In this document: one piece after another, positions 43,642 to 54,325 of the stretch
Numbering within the stretch: position 1 is the first letter of the stretch
Layout of the letters: the number at the start of each line of letters is the position of its first letter
NCBI RefSeq assembly: GCF_030273315.1
Contig: NZ_CP127174.1
Coordinates: forward strand, 1,426,001 to 1,490,000
DNA from: Natrialbaceae archaeon AArc-T1-2
GTDB taxonomy: Archaea > Halobacteriota > Halobacteria > Halobacteriales > Natrialbaceae
Reading direction: 5' to 3'
DNA length: 64,000 nt
The notes under the pieces: model-generated
The model's input: only the letters and a program-made list of their open reading frames with translations
Database searches by the model: none
What the model was told of the DNA's origin: nothing
Translations under genes and position numbers: made by a program

Positions 43642-44277
43642 ATGTTTGATTCAATGGATAGTACAGCACGACGCCGGGTCCTGTATTTGGCGGGATCGAT
43701 AGGTATTGCTGGCGTGGCGGGCTTCGCTACTGCGAGCGACCACGAGAAAAACGACGGTCACGACTTTGACAAGGACAAACGAGGACACGACAAGGATGAT
43801 ATCGATTCAGAGGGCCCGTTCAACGACGCCGACATCCTGTTCATGCAGGGAATGATCCCCCATCACGAACAGGCGATCGAGATGGCCGAGCTCATTCCAG
43901 GACGAACCGACCGCGAGGAGCTGTGTGAGCTTGGCCCGGAGATAATCGAGGTCCAAGAGGCAGAGATCAAACAGTTGAATGAGTGGCTCGCCGAGGCTGG
44001 GGTCGATCCCGACGATCACGACATGGCTCACGAGGACATGGACGGTGTGTTGACCGACGACGAGATGGACGACCTCCGGGAGGCCGAGGACCAGGAGTTT
44101 GACTGTCTGTTTGCCGAGTACATGATCCGCCATCACGAGGGTGCGATCGTGATGTCCGAGGAGGTGCTCGAGGAGGGCCGATCACGACGCGTCGCAGATC
44201 TCGCGACGGAGATTATCGACGTCCAGCAAGAAGAGATCGAGATGATGGCGTGCTGGCGAGTGAACTGGGGTTGTTAA
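43642..44277 (+). CDS. DUF305 family exported protein
   Basis: 211 residues from the ATG giving MFDSMDSTARRRVLYLAGSIGIAGVAG, a Tat-like signal peptide. A His/Asp-rich linker leads to the DUF305 ferritin-like four-helix domain. It carries two copies of its hallmark: FMQGMIPHHEQAIEMAELIP and FAEYMIRHHEGAIVMSEEVL. The paired histidines can bind metal such as copper. Family members are periplasmic or surface proteins linked to metal stress. It lies between the accessory operon and rps7, is divergent from the former and convergent with the latter. Confidence 0.85.
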   Translation: MFDSMDSTARRRVLYLAGSIGIAGVAGFATASDHEKNDGHDFDKDKRGHDKDDIDSEGPFNDADILFMQGMIPHHEQAIEMAELIPGRTDREELCELGPEIIEVQEAEIKQLNEWLAEAGVDPDDHDMAHEDMDGVLTDDEMDDLREAEDQEFDCLFAEYMIRHHEGAIVMSEEVLEEGRSRRVADLATEIIDVQQEEIEMMACWRVNWGC

Positions 44278-44338
44278 CCTACGCTGCGTTCGTGTCAAGC
44301 ACGTCTCGAGAAAGCGATCCGAAACCGAAACGACGAGC

Positions 44339-44947
44339 TTAGCGTGCAGCTGCCGCCACGCGCTCTTTTTCTTCTTTCTGGCTGATCGCGTACGTACCGA
44401 CGTCGTAGTTGGCCGCGCCGACGAGCTGGTTGGCGATGGCCTCCTCGGCCGGGGTGGGCGATTTGAACGAGTCGTTCTGGACGCCTTCGGCGAGGAACTT
44501 AAGCGCCTGGTCGACCCGGCGCTGGGGGGCGACGTCGACCGCTTTCGGGACCGAGATGCCACCGTACTTGAGACGGACGGTCTCCTCGCGGGGTGCGGCG
44601 TTCTCGACGGCCGTGACGAGCACCTGGATGGGGTTCTCCTCGGTGCGCTCGTGGACGAGTTCGAACGCCTCGCGCACGAGGTTGAGCGTCTGTTGTTTCT
44701 TGCCCGTATTCTCCTCGGTCTGCATCAGACGGTTGATGAACCGTTCGACGATCGAGACCTCGCTTTTCTTGAACTGCTTGCTGGCGTGTCGACCCGCCGT
44801 GTGAGCCACGGGGGTAACGGAGATGTACCGCTCCGTCGAGGGATCGCCGTACTCGATCTCGTCGACGTCCCACCGACCGAACAGCTGTGCGGAGACGTCG
44901 CCGCCGCCGGCTGGGGCCTCGGGTTCGGGTTGGTCTTCTGCCGCCAT
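44339..44947 (-). CDS. rps7: Ribosomal protein S7 (uS7)
   Basis: 202 residues. Binds the 3' major domain of 16S rRNA. Hallmarks: KFKKSEVSIVERFINRLMQ-type first helix (here QFKKSEVSIVERFINRLMQ), GKKQQTLNLVREAFELV and NPIQVLVTAVENAAPREETV, ending YAISQKEEKERVAAAAR. An acidic N-terminal extension of about 25 residues is usual in haloarchaea. It starts 2 bp after the stop of rps12 and forms an operon with it. The following DUF305 gene is convergent. Confidence 0.97.
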   Translation of the reverse strand: MAAEDQPEPEAPAGGGDVSAQLFGRWDVDEIEYGDPSTERYISVTPVAHTAGRHASKQFKKSEVSIVERFINRLMQTEENTGKKQQTLNLVREAFELVHERTEENPIQVLVTAVENAAPREETVRLKYGGISVPKAVDVAPQRRVDQALKFLAEGVQNDSFKSPTPAEEAIANQLVGAANYDVGTYAISQKEEKERVAAAAR

Positions 44948-44949
44948 GA

Positions 44950-45378
44950 TTATCGCACCGGTTTCTCCGCGTTCCCGCGGACGAGTTCGATCAGCGAGAC
45001 GCCGTTTACCTTCTCGACCTTGTAGTTGACACCCGAGAGGTCGCCCATCGCACGACCCTTCGCACCACCGATCCCGGCGATGGTGACCTCGTCGTGTTCG
45101 TCGATGAACGAGATAGCGCCGTCACCGGGACAGAAGGCGGTGACCTGCTTGCCGTTTTTGATCAGCTGGACCCGGACGCACTTTCGGATCGCCGAGTTGG
45201 GCTGTTTCGCTTCGATACCGACTTTCTCGAGTACGATACCCCGGCCCTGGGGAGCGCCCTCGAGCGGGTCGGACTTCTCTCGAAGTCCGCGTTCGCGGCG
45301 CGCGTAGTCCGAGTCGGACCACCGCTGGTTCTGGCGGTCCTTCTTGAGCTTGCGCGCGGCGTACTTGCCGTTTGCCAT
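44950..45378 (-). CDS. rps12: Ribosomal protein S12 (uS12)
   Basis: 142 residues starting [20 protein letters not shown]. The decoding-centre region [20 protein letters not shown] and the loop [16 protein letters not shown] are diagnostic. It probably has its own leaderless promoter, a TATA-like CTTAAGTG on the minus strand around 45403-45411, 27 bp before the ATG. The 235 bp between it and rpoA2 contain no gene, although a NusA-like KH gene normally occupies that place in haloarchaea. Confidence 0.97.
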   Translation of the reverse strand: MANGKYAARKLKKDRQNQRWSDSDYARRERGLREKSDPLEGAPQGRGIVLEKVGIEAKQPNSAIRKCVRVQLIKNGKQVTAFCPGDGAISFIDEHDEVTIAGIGGAKGRAMGDLSGVNYKVEKVNGVSLIELVRGNAEKPVR

Positions 45379-45402
45379 AGTACCCGCCGCTAACCGACGA
45401 AG

Positions 45403-45411
45403 GCACTTAAG
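45403..45411 (-). promoter_or_regulatory. TATA box of rps12-rps7
   Basis: The minus strand reads GCTTAAGTG centred about 28 bp upstream of the rps12 ATG, the canonical spacing for a leaderless haloarchaeal transcript. This suggests rps12-rps7 can be transcribed independently of the RNA polymerase operon. Confidence 0.6.
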
Positions 45412-45613
45412 CGTCCCTGTTCGGAGCGAGCGCGACGCCACGAGATCGCGTTAGGTACCCCTCTCGCGGAGTCTGCAGCCGTTTCGCCGATCTCGCGTGA
45501 CGCCCCGAGCGTGGGTTAGCGCCGCTTGGCGACGCACAGACGGGACGAGAAGTCATCGAGAGATGGACACTCGGAACGACCGCGTTGCGTTGTGAACTCG
45601 ACCGATCTCGAAG

Positions 45614-46816
45614 TCAGTCGGTCCGACCGGTACTCGAGCCCGTGCCCGCACTCGACCCCATCCGGAGGTCGACGTCGCCGGTGCCGAGTTTGATCGGCTT
45701 GCCGACGATGACGTTCTCCGTGACGCCGTCGAGTTCGTCTTCCTCGCCGTGAATCGCGGCGTTGAGCAGGTGATTGACCGTCACCTCGAACGCCGCGCGG
45801 GCGAGTACGGACTCCTTCGAGCCGGAGATGCCGTGGCGACCGATCGACTCGATCTCGCCGCGGTTCGTCATGATGTCTGAGACGAGCATCAGGTGGCGGA
45901 CGTTCACGTCGTCCAGTCCCTGTTCGGCGAGCGTATTGTGAGTCTCCTCGATGATCGCCTCGCGGGCCGCCTCGATGCCGAGGTTGCGGTGAATCTCGTG
46001 GATGTTGTTACACGTCGTCCGGGAGGCGTCGACGCCCTCGATCTCTAAGACGTCGCCGAATGCCGATCCTTCGGTGTAGAGGATGAACTCCTCGCTACCG
46101 TCGTCGAGTTCCTCTCGGCGGATCACGACACGGGAGACCTCCTCGATACCCTTGAACGTGATGTCCCGCAGTTCTTCGACCAGCTGGAGCAGGTCGCGAT
46201 AGGACGGCTCCTCGGGGCCGAACTCGATCGTCGCCCCCTGCTGGAGCGTCTCGACGCCGAGTTCGTCTTCGATGATCTCTGCGACCTCTTCTGCCGTGAT
46301 CATCCGCTCTTCGAGCGTATCGGGGTTCAACGAGATCTGGACGCGCATGTCCGCAACGTTCGTCGAGACGTCACCGAGTGCGAGGATCTTCGTCGCCTCG
46401 ATCTTCCAGACGACCTCGTGGGCCTTCTCGCGTCGCTTGGCGTACTCGTCCTCGAGGTGGACCGTCATCATCGGCGTGTCCGGCGTCTTCCGGGCGTCGA
46501 CCAGCTCGATCAGCCGGGGTAGCCCCTGGGTGACGTCGATCTCTGCGACCCCTGCGTAGTGGAACGTGTTCATCGTCAGCTGCGTTCCGGGTTCGCCGAT
46601 CGACTGGGCGGAGACGGTCCCGACGGGATCGAGCGGATCGATGCGCGTGTCGAGATACTGGTTCTCGACCGCCTGGGCGATCTCGTCTGCTTGCTCGAGG
46701 CTCACGTCGCGTTCCTCGACCGTCTCGTAGACCCGGTTTTTGAGCCGGCGAGGGAGCTCGGTGTCCTCGACGAGTGCGACGACGTCGTCGCCAACGTCGT
46801 ACTCGACGTTAGTCAT
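45614..46816 (-). CDS. rpoA2: RNA polymerase subunit A'' (Rpo1C)
   Basis: 400 residues forming the C-terminal part of the largest subunit. The trigger-loop region [47 protein letters not shown] is fully recognisable near residues 60-107, and the C-terminus includes [21 protein letters not shown]. Its start overlaps the rpoA1 3' end by 8 bp. It is the last gene of the rpo operon here, since nusA does not follow. Confidence 0.97.
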   Translation of the reverse strand: MTNVEYDVGDDVVALVEDTELPRRLKNRVYETVEERDVSLEQADEIAQAVENQYLDTRIDPLDPVGTVSAQSIGEPGTQLTMNTFHYAGVAEIDVTQGLPRLIELVDARKTPDTPMMTVHLEDEYAKRREKAHEVVWKIEATKILALGDVSTNVADMRVQISLNPDTLEERMITAEEVAEIIEDELGVETLQQGATIEFGPEEPSYRDLLQLVEELRDITFKGIEEVSRVVIRREELDDGSEEFILYTEGSAFGDVLEIEGVDASRTTCNNIHEIHRNLGIEAAREAIIEETHNTLAEQGLDDVNVRHLMLVSDIMTNRGEIESIGRHGISGSKESVLARAAFEVTVNHLLNAAIHGEEDELDGVTENVIVGKPIKLGTGDVDLRMGSSAGTGSSTGRTD

Positions 46817-49733
46817 CGGAGCTCACCTCCGTGACGTCGCCGATGAGACGGCTGTCGGCGTGTTCGGAGAGGTTCGTCGGTTCGGGTTCAGAGCCGAGGA
46901 ACTGGGCCTTTTCCTCCTTGGTGTCGAACTCGGACTCGAGGATGCGATCTGCGATCTGTTCGACGTCGATGTCGCCGTCCTCGCTCGAGGAGACTTTCAC
47001 CGGCGAGGTGCCGTCCTCGCCGAACTCGAACTGGACGATCGTGTCGCTGGTGTCGCGAACGGTGCCGTCGTACTGTGTTTCGAGTTCCGAGAGGGCGTTG
47101 ATCAGCCGGCGCTGGAGGTAGCCGGATTTCGACGTTCGGACGGCGGTGTCGACCAGCCCCTCGCGGCCACCCATCGCGTGGAAGAAGAACTCCCGGGGGG
47201 TGAGCCCGCCGGTGTAGGAGTTCTCGACGAAGCCGTGTGCCTCGGCGGAGAGGTCGTTCGGCTGGTAGTGTGAGAGCGTGCGGTCCTCGTAGCCACGGTT
47301 GATCCGTTCGCCACGGACTGCCTGCTGGCCCACACAGCCGGCCATCTGGGTCAGGTTCAGCATCGAGCCACGCGCCCCGGATTCGGCCATGACGACCGCC
47401 GGGTTGTCGTCCTCGAAGTGCTCCTCGGCGATGTTGCCGGCGTTGTCACGCGCCCGCGAGAGCGTCTGCATGATCTTCATCTCGAGGGTCTCGTCGATGG
47501 TGCGGCCGGGCAGGGACTCGAGCTCGCCGCGCTCGTAGGCCGCGATCAGCTCCTCGACACGGTCGTAGGCGTCGTCGATCGTCTCGTCGATACGCGCTTG
47601 TGCTTCTTCGGGGATGGTTTCGTCGTCGATGCCGATCGAGAACCCGAAGTGCATGATCGCCCGCATCGCGAGCGTCGAGACCTCGTTGATGAAGATTCGG
47701 GCGCGGGTGGTGCTGTACACCTTCGTGATCGTGTCGACGATTTCGCCGCCGAACTCGCCGACCTCGTCTTCGGCGATGGTGCCGGAGACGAGTTGGCCCT
47801 CCTCGATGACCACGTCGTCGCCGACGGTTCCGGTGAACTCGAGGCTCAGGTCGTCTGGCAGCAGTTCCGAGAAGACGTCGAGGCCGGTCCAGAACGGCTC
47901 GCCTTCGTCGTCGATCCCGCTTGGCTCCGGTAACTCGTCGATCCGGGTCGCCCGCAGGAGGTCGAGTGCCTGGGTCTCGTTGAACCGGGGGTTGTCGTGG
48001 GTCAGCAGGTACATCCCGCTGATGTGGTCCTGGATGGCACCGATGATGTTCTCGCCGAACCGTGGGCTCAATATCTGCTCTTGCACGCGCATGAGCACGC
48101 GCGCTTCGGCACGTGCCTCCTCGTTTTGCAGCGCGTGCATGTTCATCTCGTCGCCGTCGAAGTCGGCGTTGTACGGCGGACAGACGACGGTGTTGAGCCG
48201 GAACGTCTTGTACGGCATCACGACGACCTCGTGAGCCATGATACTCATCCGGTGCAGCGACGGCTGGCGGTTGAAGATGACGATGTCGCCGTCGATGAGG
48301 TGTCGGTTGACTTCCCAGCCGGGTTCGACCTTCTCGGCGAGCTCCTCGCAGTTCTTCTCGGTCACCTTGAGTCGGCGACCGTCGTGTCTCCGGACGTAGT
48401 TTGCACCCGGATGGACCTCGGGCCCGTTCGAGACGTAGCGACGTGCCTCCGCGACGTTGCGCTCGGTGACGTTCATCGTCTGGGTCATCTCTGTCGCTAC
48501 GCGGTCGGGGACACCGACCTCGTTCAGGCTAAGCGTCGGGTCCGGCGAGATGACGGTTCGGGCCGAGAAGTTCACACGCTTGCCCGACAGCGAGCCACGG
48601 AACCGCCCTTCCTTGCCCTTCAGGCGCTGGGAGAGGGTCTTCAGCGGCCGTCCCGAGCGGTGACGGGCCGGCGGCGTGCCGCTGATCTCGTTGTCCATGA
48701 ACGTCGTCACGTGATACTGCAACAGCTCCCAGAGGTCCTCGATGATCAGCTGGGGGGCACCGGCCTCGCGGTTCTCCATGAACCGCTGGTTGATACGGAT
48801 GATGTCGACGAGCTTGTGGGTCAGATCGTCTTCGCTGCGCTGGCCGTTGTCCAGCGTGATCGACGGCCGCGCAGTGACGGGCGGGACCGGAAGCACGGTG
48901 AGGATCATCCACTCGGGTCGGGAGCGTTCGGGATTGATTCCGAGCACCTCGATGTCCTCGTCGGGGATCGCTTCGAACCAGTCCCGGATGTCACTGGGCA
49001 TCAGCTTGTTCGTGTCCTCCTCGGTGAGATCGACGTCTAAGGCCTTCTCGATCGCCTTGCGCTGGCTCTCGCGGGGCCGGAACGAGCCCGAGAGGATCTC
49101 GTTGATCCGGCCGAGTTCGATCTCTGTCTCCGCGGCGAGCTCGTCCGGCGACATCCGCTCGCGGTCCTCGCCGCCTTGCATCGCCGCGGCGATGCGCTGG
49201 GAGTACTCGCTTGTCAGGACCTGCTGGACTTCGTAGTACGTTGTCGGTTTCTCGTGGTCGATGTCGTACTGGATCTCGCCACAGTGGGGACAGCGATCCT
49301 TCTTGCGGGCCTGTCGGATCGCCGCCTTCGTCACGTCGTTTAAGTCGCGACCGAGTTCGCGGGACTCCTGGAGTTGGTCCCGGAACTCCGCTTTTTCGTC
49401 CTCGGTGAGCAGTAGTCGGGAACACTCCCGGCAGGTCCCCCGAAGCAGTCGTCGGATGAGCTTCGTGAAGCCGACGTGGATCACCGGTGCGGCGAGTTCG
49501 ATGTGCCCGAAGTGGCCCGGACACGAACCCGAGTGCTGCCCGCAGGTCTTACACTCGAGGCCGGGGTCGATGACGCCCAGCCGTGGATCCATCAGTCCCA
49601 TGTCGATAGGGAACCCGTCGTCGTCGTAGGTGTCCGCGGTGATGATCTTCGTCTCGCTCATCTCCCGGTACTCCTCGGGCTCCATCAGCCCGAAGGTGAT
49701 CGTATCGATGTCTTTGGGTGTCGTATCTCGCAT
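46809..49733 (-). CDS. rpoA1: RNA polymerase subunit A' (Rpo1N)
   Basis: 974 residues. The catalytic loop [13 protein letters not shown] binds the active-site magnesium. Upstream, [20 protein letters not shown] and a second [10 protein letters not shown] region form the zinc sites of the clamp; [34 protein letters not shown] is the switch region, and the bridge helix is near [13 protein letters not shown]. It starts 3 bp after the rpoB1 stop. Length and motifs are normal for a haloarchaeon. Confidence 0.98.
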   Translation of the reverse strand: MRDTTPKDIDTITFGLMEPEEYREMSETKIITADTYDDDGFPIDMGLMDPRLGVIDPGLECKTCGQHSGSCPGHFGHIELAAPVIHVGFTKLIRRLLRGTCRECSRLLLTEDEKAEFRDQLQESRELGRDLNDVTKAAIRQARKKDRCPHCGEIQYDIDHEKPTTYYEVQQVLTSEYSQRIAAAMQGGEDRERMSPDELAAETEIELGRINEILSGSFRPRESQRKAIEKALDVDLTEEDTNKLMPSDIRDWFEAIPDEDIEVLGINPERSRPEWMILTVLPVPPVTARPSITLDNGQRSEDDLTHKLVDIIRINQRFMENREAGAPQLIIEDLWELLQYHVTTFMDNEISGTPPARHRSGRPLKTLSQRLKGKEGRFRGSLSGKRVNFSARTVISPDPTLSLNEVGVPDRVATEMTQTMNVTERNVAEARRYVSNGPEVHPGANYVRRHDGRRLKVTEKNCEELAEKVEPGWEVNRHLIDGDIVIFNRQPSLHRMSIMAHEVVVMPYKTFRLNTVVCPPYNADFDGDEMNMHALQNEEARAEARVLMRVQEQILSPRFGENIIGAIQDHISGMYLLTHDNPRFNETQALDLLRATRIDELPEPSGIDDEGEPFWTGLDVFSELLPDDLSLEFTGTVGDDVVIEEGQLVSGTIAEDEVGEFGGEIVDTITKVYSTTRARIFINEVSTLAMRAIMHFGFSIGIDDETIPEEAQARIDETIDDAYDRVEELIAAYERGELESLPGRTIDETLEMKIMQTLSRARDNAGNIAEEHFEDDNPAVVMAESGARGSMLNLTQMAGCVGQQAVRGERINRGYEDRTLSHYQPNDLSAEAHGFVENSYTGGLTPREFFFHAMGGREGLVDTAVRTSKSGYLQRRLINALSELETQYDGTVRDTSDTIVQFEFGEDGTSPVKVSSSEDGDIDVEQIADRILESEFDTKEEKAQFLGSEPEPTNLSEHADSRLIGDVTEVSSDD

Positions 49734-49736
49734 GGT

Positions 49737-51566
49737 TTAGACGGCGTCTTCGAGTTCCAGTCGCGGTGCGATTCCGAGCGCTTTCATCTCGTCGAGCAAG
49801 AGCTTGAACGCGTAGCTCATCTCGATCTCGTGGATGTCCGTCTCTTCGCCACAGTTCGGACAGTACACCCGACGTTGCTCGACGTTCTCGGTTGCGGTCA
49901 TCCCACAGTTCCCACAGACGTTGATGAACTCCCGGTCGGACTCGTCGAGCAGCCGTTCTTTGAGCGTCATCGCCGCACCGTGGCCGATGAACACGTCGCG
50001 TTCCATCTCCCCGATCCGGAGGCCACCCTCGCGGGCACGTCCCTCGGTCGGCTGGCGGGTCAGCACCTGCACCGGCCCGCGCGACCGGGCGTGCAACTTG
50101 TTCGAGACCATGTGATACAGCTTCTGATAGAAGATGATTCCGACGAAGATCTCGGCCTCGATCTTCTCACCCGTGATGCCGGAGTACATGACCTCCTTGC
50201 CGGCGGAGTCGAAGCCGGCTTCCTCGAGACCCTTACGGAGCTCCGCTTCGTCTTCGCCCAGGAAGGGCGTTCCGTCGACGCGTCGGCCTTCGAGTGAGCC
50301 GAGTTTGCCGCCGATCATCTCTAAGATGTGTCCGACGGTCATCCGGGACGGCAGCGCGTGGGGGTTCAAGACGAGGTCGGGCACGACGCCTTCCTCGGTA
50401 AAGGGCATGTCCTCCTGGGGTGCGAGGTGACCGATAACTCCCTTCTGGCCGTGTCGAGACGCGAACTTGTCGCCCAGCTCCGGGATGCGCTCGTCACGTA
50501 CGGAGACCTTCGAGAGCTTCGAGCCGTCCTCGCCTTCCATCAGCGTGACGGTGTCGACGACGCCGGACTCGCCCGAGCGCATCGTCACCGACGTCTCCCG
50601 ACGCTTCTGGGGTGAGAGCCCGCCCATGTCGTCGGGTTCTTCGAGGAATCGTGGCGGCGAGGTCTTGCCCAGCAACACCGAGTTCTCGTCGACCGGCGTC
50701 TCCGGGTTCACGAGCCCGTCCTCGTCTAGGTGCGCGTAGGCTTCCTCGCCACGCGCGCCACGGACGTCCTGGGACGGAATCTCGAAGCGGTCCTCCTGAC
50801 CGCCCGGATACCGTCGTTCCTCGCCCTCGTAGGTCCGGAAGAAGTGCGACCGGGCGAGTGCCCGCTCGACGGAGGCTTCGTTCATCACGAGGGCGTCCTC
50901 AATGTTGAACCCCTCGTAGCTCATCACGGCGACGACGAAGTTCTGGGCTGCGGGCCGGTCGTCGAAGCCGATCTGTTCGGTGGTCTGGGTCTTGACCATC
51001 GACAGCTGGGGGTAATGCAGCAGGTGCTGGCGCGTATCCGGTCGGATCCGGTAGTTCGCACTCGGCAGTCCCAGCGACTGTTTGATCATCCCCGCACCCA
51101 TCGTAATCCGTGGCGAGGCGTTGTGCTCGGGATAGGGGATCATCCCCGCGCCGATCCCGAAGATCAGCTGCGGGTCGATCTCGAGGTGGGTGTGATCCGC
51201 GTTCAAGTCGTCCTCGTCGACGGCGACGTAGATGTCCTCTTCCTCCTCGGCGTCGATGAACTCGACGTAGCCGTGCTCGACCAGGTCCTCGAACTCGAGG
51301 TCGCCGTTTCGAAGCGCTTCGATCTCCTGGTCGGTGATGCGTGGCTCGCCATCTTCGACGACGAGCAGCGGGCGACGCGCCCGACCGGCGTCGGCGTTAA
51401 CGATGACCTCGCGGGTTCGGTCTTTCACCGAAACGTTGACCATCTCGCTGACGTCGCCCATACGACGCGCTTCCCGGATCTGTTCGGCCAGTTCGTGCGG
51501 GTTCGGGTGGGTCCCCACCAGCGACCCGTTGACGTACACCTTGGCTTCTCGCTGTTGGCTACTCAT
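49737..51566 (-). CDS. rpoB1: RNA polymerase subunit B' (Rpo2C)
   Basis: 609 residues, the C-terminal half of the second-largest subunit, split from B'' as in all haloarchaea. Hybrid-binding motif [16 protein letters not shown] and the C-terminal zinc site [23 protein letters not shown] are clear. Start is the ATG giving [18 protein letters not shown], one base after the rpoB2 stop; the longer frame upstream overlaps rpoB2. Confidence 0.97.
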   Translation of the reverse strand: MSSQQREAKVYVNGSLVGTHPNPHELAEQIREARRMGDVSEMVNVSVKDRTREVIVNADAGRARRPLLVVEDGEPRITDQEIEALRNGDLEFEDLVEHGYVEFIDAEEEEDIYVAVDEDDLNADHTHLEIDPQLIFGIGAGMIPYPEHNASPRITMGAGMIKQSLGLPSANYRIRPDTRQHLLHYPQLSMVKTQTTEQIGFDDRPAAQNFVVAVMSYEGFNIEDALVMNEASVERALARSHFFRTYEGEERRYPGGQEDRFEIPSQDVRGARGEEAYAHLDEDGLVNPETPVDENSVLLGKTSPPRFLEEPDDMGGLSPQKRRETSVTMRSGESGVVDTVTLMEGEDGSKLSKVSVRDERIPELGDKFASRHGQKGVIGHLAPQEDMPFTEEGVVPDLVLNPHALPSRMTVGHILEMIGGKLGSLEGRRVDGTPFLGEDEAELRKGLEEAGFDSAGKEVMYSGITGEKIEAEIFVGIIFYQKLYHMVSNKLHARSRGPVQVLTRQPTEGRAREGGLRIGEMERDVFIGHGAAMTLKERLLDESDREFINVCGNCGMTATENVEQRRVYCPNCGEETDIHEIEMSYAFKLLLDEMKALGIAPRLELEDAV

Positions 51567-51567
51567 G

Positions 51568-53142
51568 TTAGTCGTCTGCCGTGGTTCGGTTGACGCCCTC
51601 GATGCCCGGAATGCCCTGGACACCCATCGACGCCAGTTCTCGTTTGAGTTCCTGTTCGTCCTCGACGTTCTGGGAGAGCTCCATCGCCTGTGCGAAGTTT
51701 TTCACCAACCCACAGTTCGGTCCCTCCGGGGTCTCGGACGGACAGATGCGCCCCCACTGAGTCGCGTGTAAGTCCCGCGCTTCGAAGTGTGGCTGGCTGC
51801 GTGACAGCGGCGACCGAAGCCGTCGCAGATGCGAGAGCACCCCCATGAAGTCCGTTCGGTCGACTAGCTGGCTCACACCGGAGCGGCCACCGACCCAGTT
51901 CCCCGTCGCGATCGGGTGCTCGAGTCGCTCCGTGAGCACGTCAGAGCGCACGACCGTGTTGACAGAGAGCTGTCGGTTCCGCATGTTCGCCCGCTCGAGC
52001 TGGTATTTGACGTCCCGTGCCAGCTTGTTCAGCGCTGTCCGGAAGAGATCTTTCATCAGGTCGCCGCTGACCTTGAGACGCTTGTTCGCGTAGTGGTCCT
52101 TGTCGTCGGCTTCGCGTCGCCCCAGCGCGAGCTCGAAACACGCTTCTGCCATCCGACAGAGGTAGTGGGCCTTGTTGATCCGGACGTCCTCCTCGTCGAC
52201 ACCCTCCTCGTGGAGATGTGGCAGGAGATAGCGGTCGATCACGTAGTTGGCTCGCTTGAGCTGGTAGTTTTTCCCCTGGCCGGAGGCGACGCGTTTGCCC
52301 AGCGCCTCGATCGCTTCCTCTTCGGTCTGGACCTCCGCTTCCTCTAAGTTCTCGAGCATGTACTTGACGACCTCGGGATCGTTCGAGACCTTGTGGACGA
52401 TCTCCTCGTCGGATTCGAGGCCAAGCGCACGCACGAGCGTCACGAAGTTGACCGAGCCCGACACCGAGGGGAACGAGACCTCGAGCAGTCCGTCCCGACC
52501 TCGCTCACACAGCACGAGCGCACGGTAGCCACGACGCTGGGAGAAGGTCTTGGCGACCTGGATCTCGTCGCCGTATTTCGTGTCGTACTCCGCGAGGATC
52601 TTGTTTGGCGCTAAGTCCTCGCTCGTCATCAGGACTCGCTCGGAGCCGTTGACGATGAAGTAGCCGCCGGGGTCGGCGGGATCTTCACCGATCTCGATGA
52701 GTTCCTCCTCGGAGAAGCCTGCGATGTTACACTTGTCGGAGCCGACCATGACCGGCATCCGACCGATTTTCGTCTCCGTGGAGTCGACGACCCGCTGATC
52801 GCCCTCCTCGCCTTTGACGATCGACATCTCCATGAAAACCGGCGCGGAGTACGTGATGTTGCGAAGTCGCGCCTCCTGGGGATAGAGCAACTCCTCGGAG
52901 CCGTCGGCCTCGCGAACCCGTGGCGTCACGACCCGGACGTCCCCCAGCTCGACGTGGACGGGCTCTTCGCCTTCCTTGTCGCCGATGTCCGTATCGATTG
53001 TCGCCTTCTCGTCGACGACTTCCTGCATTCCCCGATTGAGGAAGGCGTTGAACGAGCGGTAATGGTGGTCGGCAAGTCGTTCCCTCGAGAAGTACTCTCG
53101 CGAGATGTCACGCCGTTTCGCTCGGTTCATTTCCATCGACAT
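51568..53142 (-). CDS. rpoB2: RNA polymerase subunit B'' (Rpo2N)
   Basis: 524 residues, N-terminal half of the second-largest subunit, containing the protrusion, lobe and part of the fork: the [24 protein letters not shown] start, [22 protein letters not shown] and the fork loop [36 protein letters not shown] has two near starts; the upstream one overlaps the rpoH stop by one base (TAATG). It is followed after one base by rpoB1. Confidence 0.97.
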   Translation of the reverse strand: MSMEMNRAKRRDISREYFSRERLADHHYRSFNAFLNRGMQEVVDEKATIDTDIGDKEGEEPVHVELGDVRVVTPRVREADGSEELLYPQEARLRNITYSAPVFMEMSIVKGEEGDQRVVDSTETKIGRMPVMVGSDKCNIAGFSEEELIEIGEDPADPGGYFIVNGSERVLMTSEDLAPNKILAEYDTKYGDEIQVAKTFSQRRGYRALVLCERGRDGLLEVSFPSVSGSVNFVTLVRALGLESDEEIVHKVSNDPEVVKYMLENLEEAEVQTEEEAIEALGKRVASGQGKNYQLKRANYVIDRYLLPHLHEEGVDEEDVRINKAHYLCRMAEACFELALGRREADDKDHYANKRLKVSGDLMKDLFRTALNKLARDVKYQLERANMRNRQLSVNTVVRSDVLTERLEHPIATGNWVGGRSGVSQLVDRTDFMGVLSHLRRLRSPLSRSQPHFEARDLHATQWGRICPSETPEGPNCGLVKNFAQAMELSQNVEDEQELKRELASMGVQGIPGIEGVNRTTADD

Positions 53143-53369
53143 TATTCTATCACGAGTCGGTACACGACGGCTTGGTCGGTTGTCCGTGAATCCCGGACGA
53201 TTTCGATGACGTCTCCCACCTCGGCTTCCTCCGGCAAAGCGGGATCGTTCGTTTTGATTTTCGGCAGGTCGGTGCGGTCGATGTCGTACTCCGCGAGCAC
53301 CTCCTCGAGGGCCTCTTCCTCGAGGACAGTGTGCTCCGGAACCAGTTCGTGTTGGCTTACGTCTACCAT
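53142..53369 (-). CDS. rpoH: RNA polymerase subunit H (Rpo5)
   Basis: 75 residues, equal to the C-terminal domain of eukaryotic Rpb5: [25 protein letters not shown] and [28 protein letters not shown], both hallmark segments. It is the first gene of the rpoH-B2-B1-A1-A2 operon and overlaps the next start. TTAAATAG on the minus strand at 53434-53441 is the likely TATA box, giving a 5' UTR of roughly 35-40 nt. Confidence 0.97.
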   Translation of the reverse strand: MVDVSQHELVPEHTVLEEEALEEVLAEYDIDRTDLPKIKTNDPALPEEAEVGDVIEIVRDSRTTDQAVVYRLVIE

Positions 53370-53433
53370 GTGTTGTGGGCTAACGGGAGAGAAGCGGCTG
53401 TCACGATATACTGCAGGGACCTACATCCGGGAC

Positions 53434-53441
53434 CTATTTAA
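53434..53441 (-). promoter_or_regulatory. TATA box of the rpo operon
   Basis: The minus strand reads TTAAATAG about 65 bp upstream of the rpoH start. It is the only strong TATA-like run in the otherwise GC-rich upstream region and would drive the five-gene RNA polymerase operon with a short leader. Confidence 0.55.
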
Positions 53442-53649
53442 CGGTTACTAACTCGAGCCGAGAAGCAGCGCTAACCGGCCGGGCGAACCTGACCGGGCCA
53501 GTCGTTCACAATGGAGGTTACCCCGTTCTGGTATATATCCCTTGCGGGACTGTGTGTCGATGACACCCATCGTATCGCCCGTGTCGGGCTACCACACGGC
53601 GCTCGAGTGGAAAGTCTTAATACTCCAACTGGGCAATGATGAGTTGCGA

Positions 53650-53722
53650 GCCCGGGTGGTGTAGTGGCCCATCATACAACCCTGTCACGGTTGTGACGCG
53701 GGTTCAAATCCCGCCTCGGGCG
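53650..53722 (+). tRNA. tRNA-Asp (GTC), copy 1
   Basis: 73 nt. Acceptor GCCCGGG pairs with CTCGGGC (one G-U), followed by discriminator G. The anticodon arm CAACC-CTGTCAC-GGTTG carries GTC, read as aspartate. The T arm GCGGG-TTCAAAT-CCCGC is perfect. No encoded CCA. TATA-like CTTAATAC at 53615-53622 lies about 30 bp upstream. A second identical gene lies at 54029-54101. Confidence 0.97.
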
Positions 53723-54028
53723 TTTTCCGCGAACAACACCGACGAGCACCGCGTAGCGTGTGCTCGTCACCCGTGTGCGGAAAACCGCGTCCGGGATTTG
53801 AACTACGGAACGAGCGAGCACTGCGACCGAAGTTCAGGTGGTTCAAATCCCGCCTTTCTCAACAGGTGTGTCTTCGAAGGAGGACAGCCGTGGTAGCATC
53901 CTGCCCGTCTCGAGCACGTGTCTGCTTACCGACATCTGGTATTCGGGAACGATACAAGTGCGAACGGAACCCAATGGAGAGCGGATACGGAAGTCTTAAT
54001 ACACCGACGAAGCAACGACGAGTTGCGA
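53723..54028. repeat. Palindromised tRNA-Asp tail region, copy 1
   Basis: No gene. Immediately after the tRNA, GTTTTCCGC (53722-53730) pairs with GCGGAAAAC (53777-53785), and an inner stem GACGAGCAC/GTGCTCGTC lies within. An inverted copy of the tRNA 3' half (GTCCGGGATTTGAAC, near 53789-53803) follows, then a short direct copy GGTTCAAATCCCGCCT at 53840-53855. The rest up to the second tRNA is unremarkable, ending with its TATA box near 53995. The identical block 53641-53789 is repeated at 54020-54168. Confidence 0.75.
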
Positions 54029-54101
54029 GCCCGGGTGGTGTAGTGGCCCATCATACAACCCTGTCACGGTTGTGACGCGGGTTCAAATCCCGCCTCGGGC
54101 G
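54029..54101 (+). tRNA. tRNA-Asp (GTC), copy 2
   Basis: Identical in all 73 nt to the gene at 53650-53722, including about 9 nt upstream and 67 nt downstream. Its own TATA-like AGTCTTAATAC lies at 53992-54002. The segmental repeat indicates a recent tandem duplication or gene conversion. Confidence 0.97.
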
Positions 54102-54274
54102 TTTTCCGCGAACAACACCGACGAGCACCGCGTAGCGTGTGCTCGTCACCCGTGTGCGGAAAACCGCGCCCGGGATTTGAACCACGGTCGTTCCGTTCGC
54201 TCGCTCACTGCACTCCCCGGTTCAAATCCCGCCTCGGGCGTACTTTTGCGGCGAGCAACTCCGCGAGCCGCAAA
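54102..54274. repeat. Palindromised tRNA-Asp tail region, copy 2
   Basis: After the tRNA, the hairpin 54101-54164 repeats that of copy 1. An inverted tRNA tail GCGCCCGGGATTTGAACC lies at 54166-54183. A direct tail at 54219-54240 is 22 bp identical to the tRNA 3' end, discriminator included. It is followed by another hairpin, TTTGCGGC/GCCGCAAA at 54245-54274. The order tail-hairpin-inverted tail-direct tail-hairpin is shared with the other tRNA loci. Confidence 0.75.
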
Positions 54275-54325
54275 TATCCCACGAACTGTCCCGCCGTCTC
54301 CCGTGACGGCTCGAGCCATCTAGTT

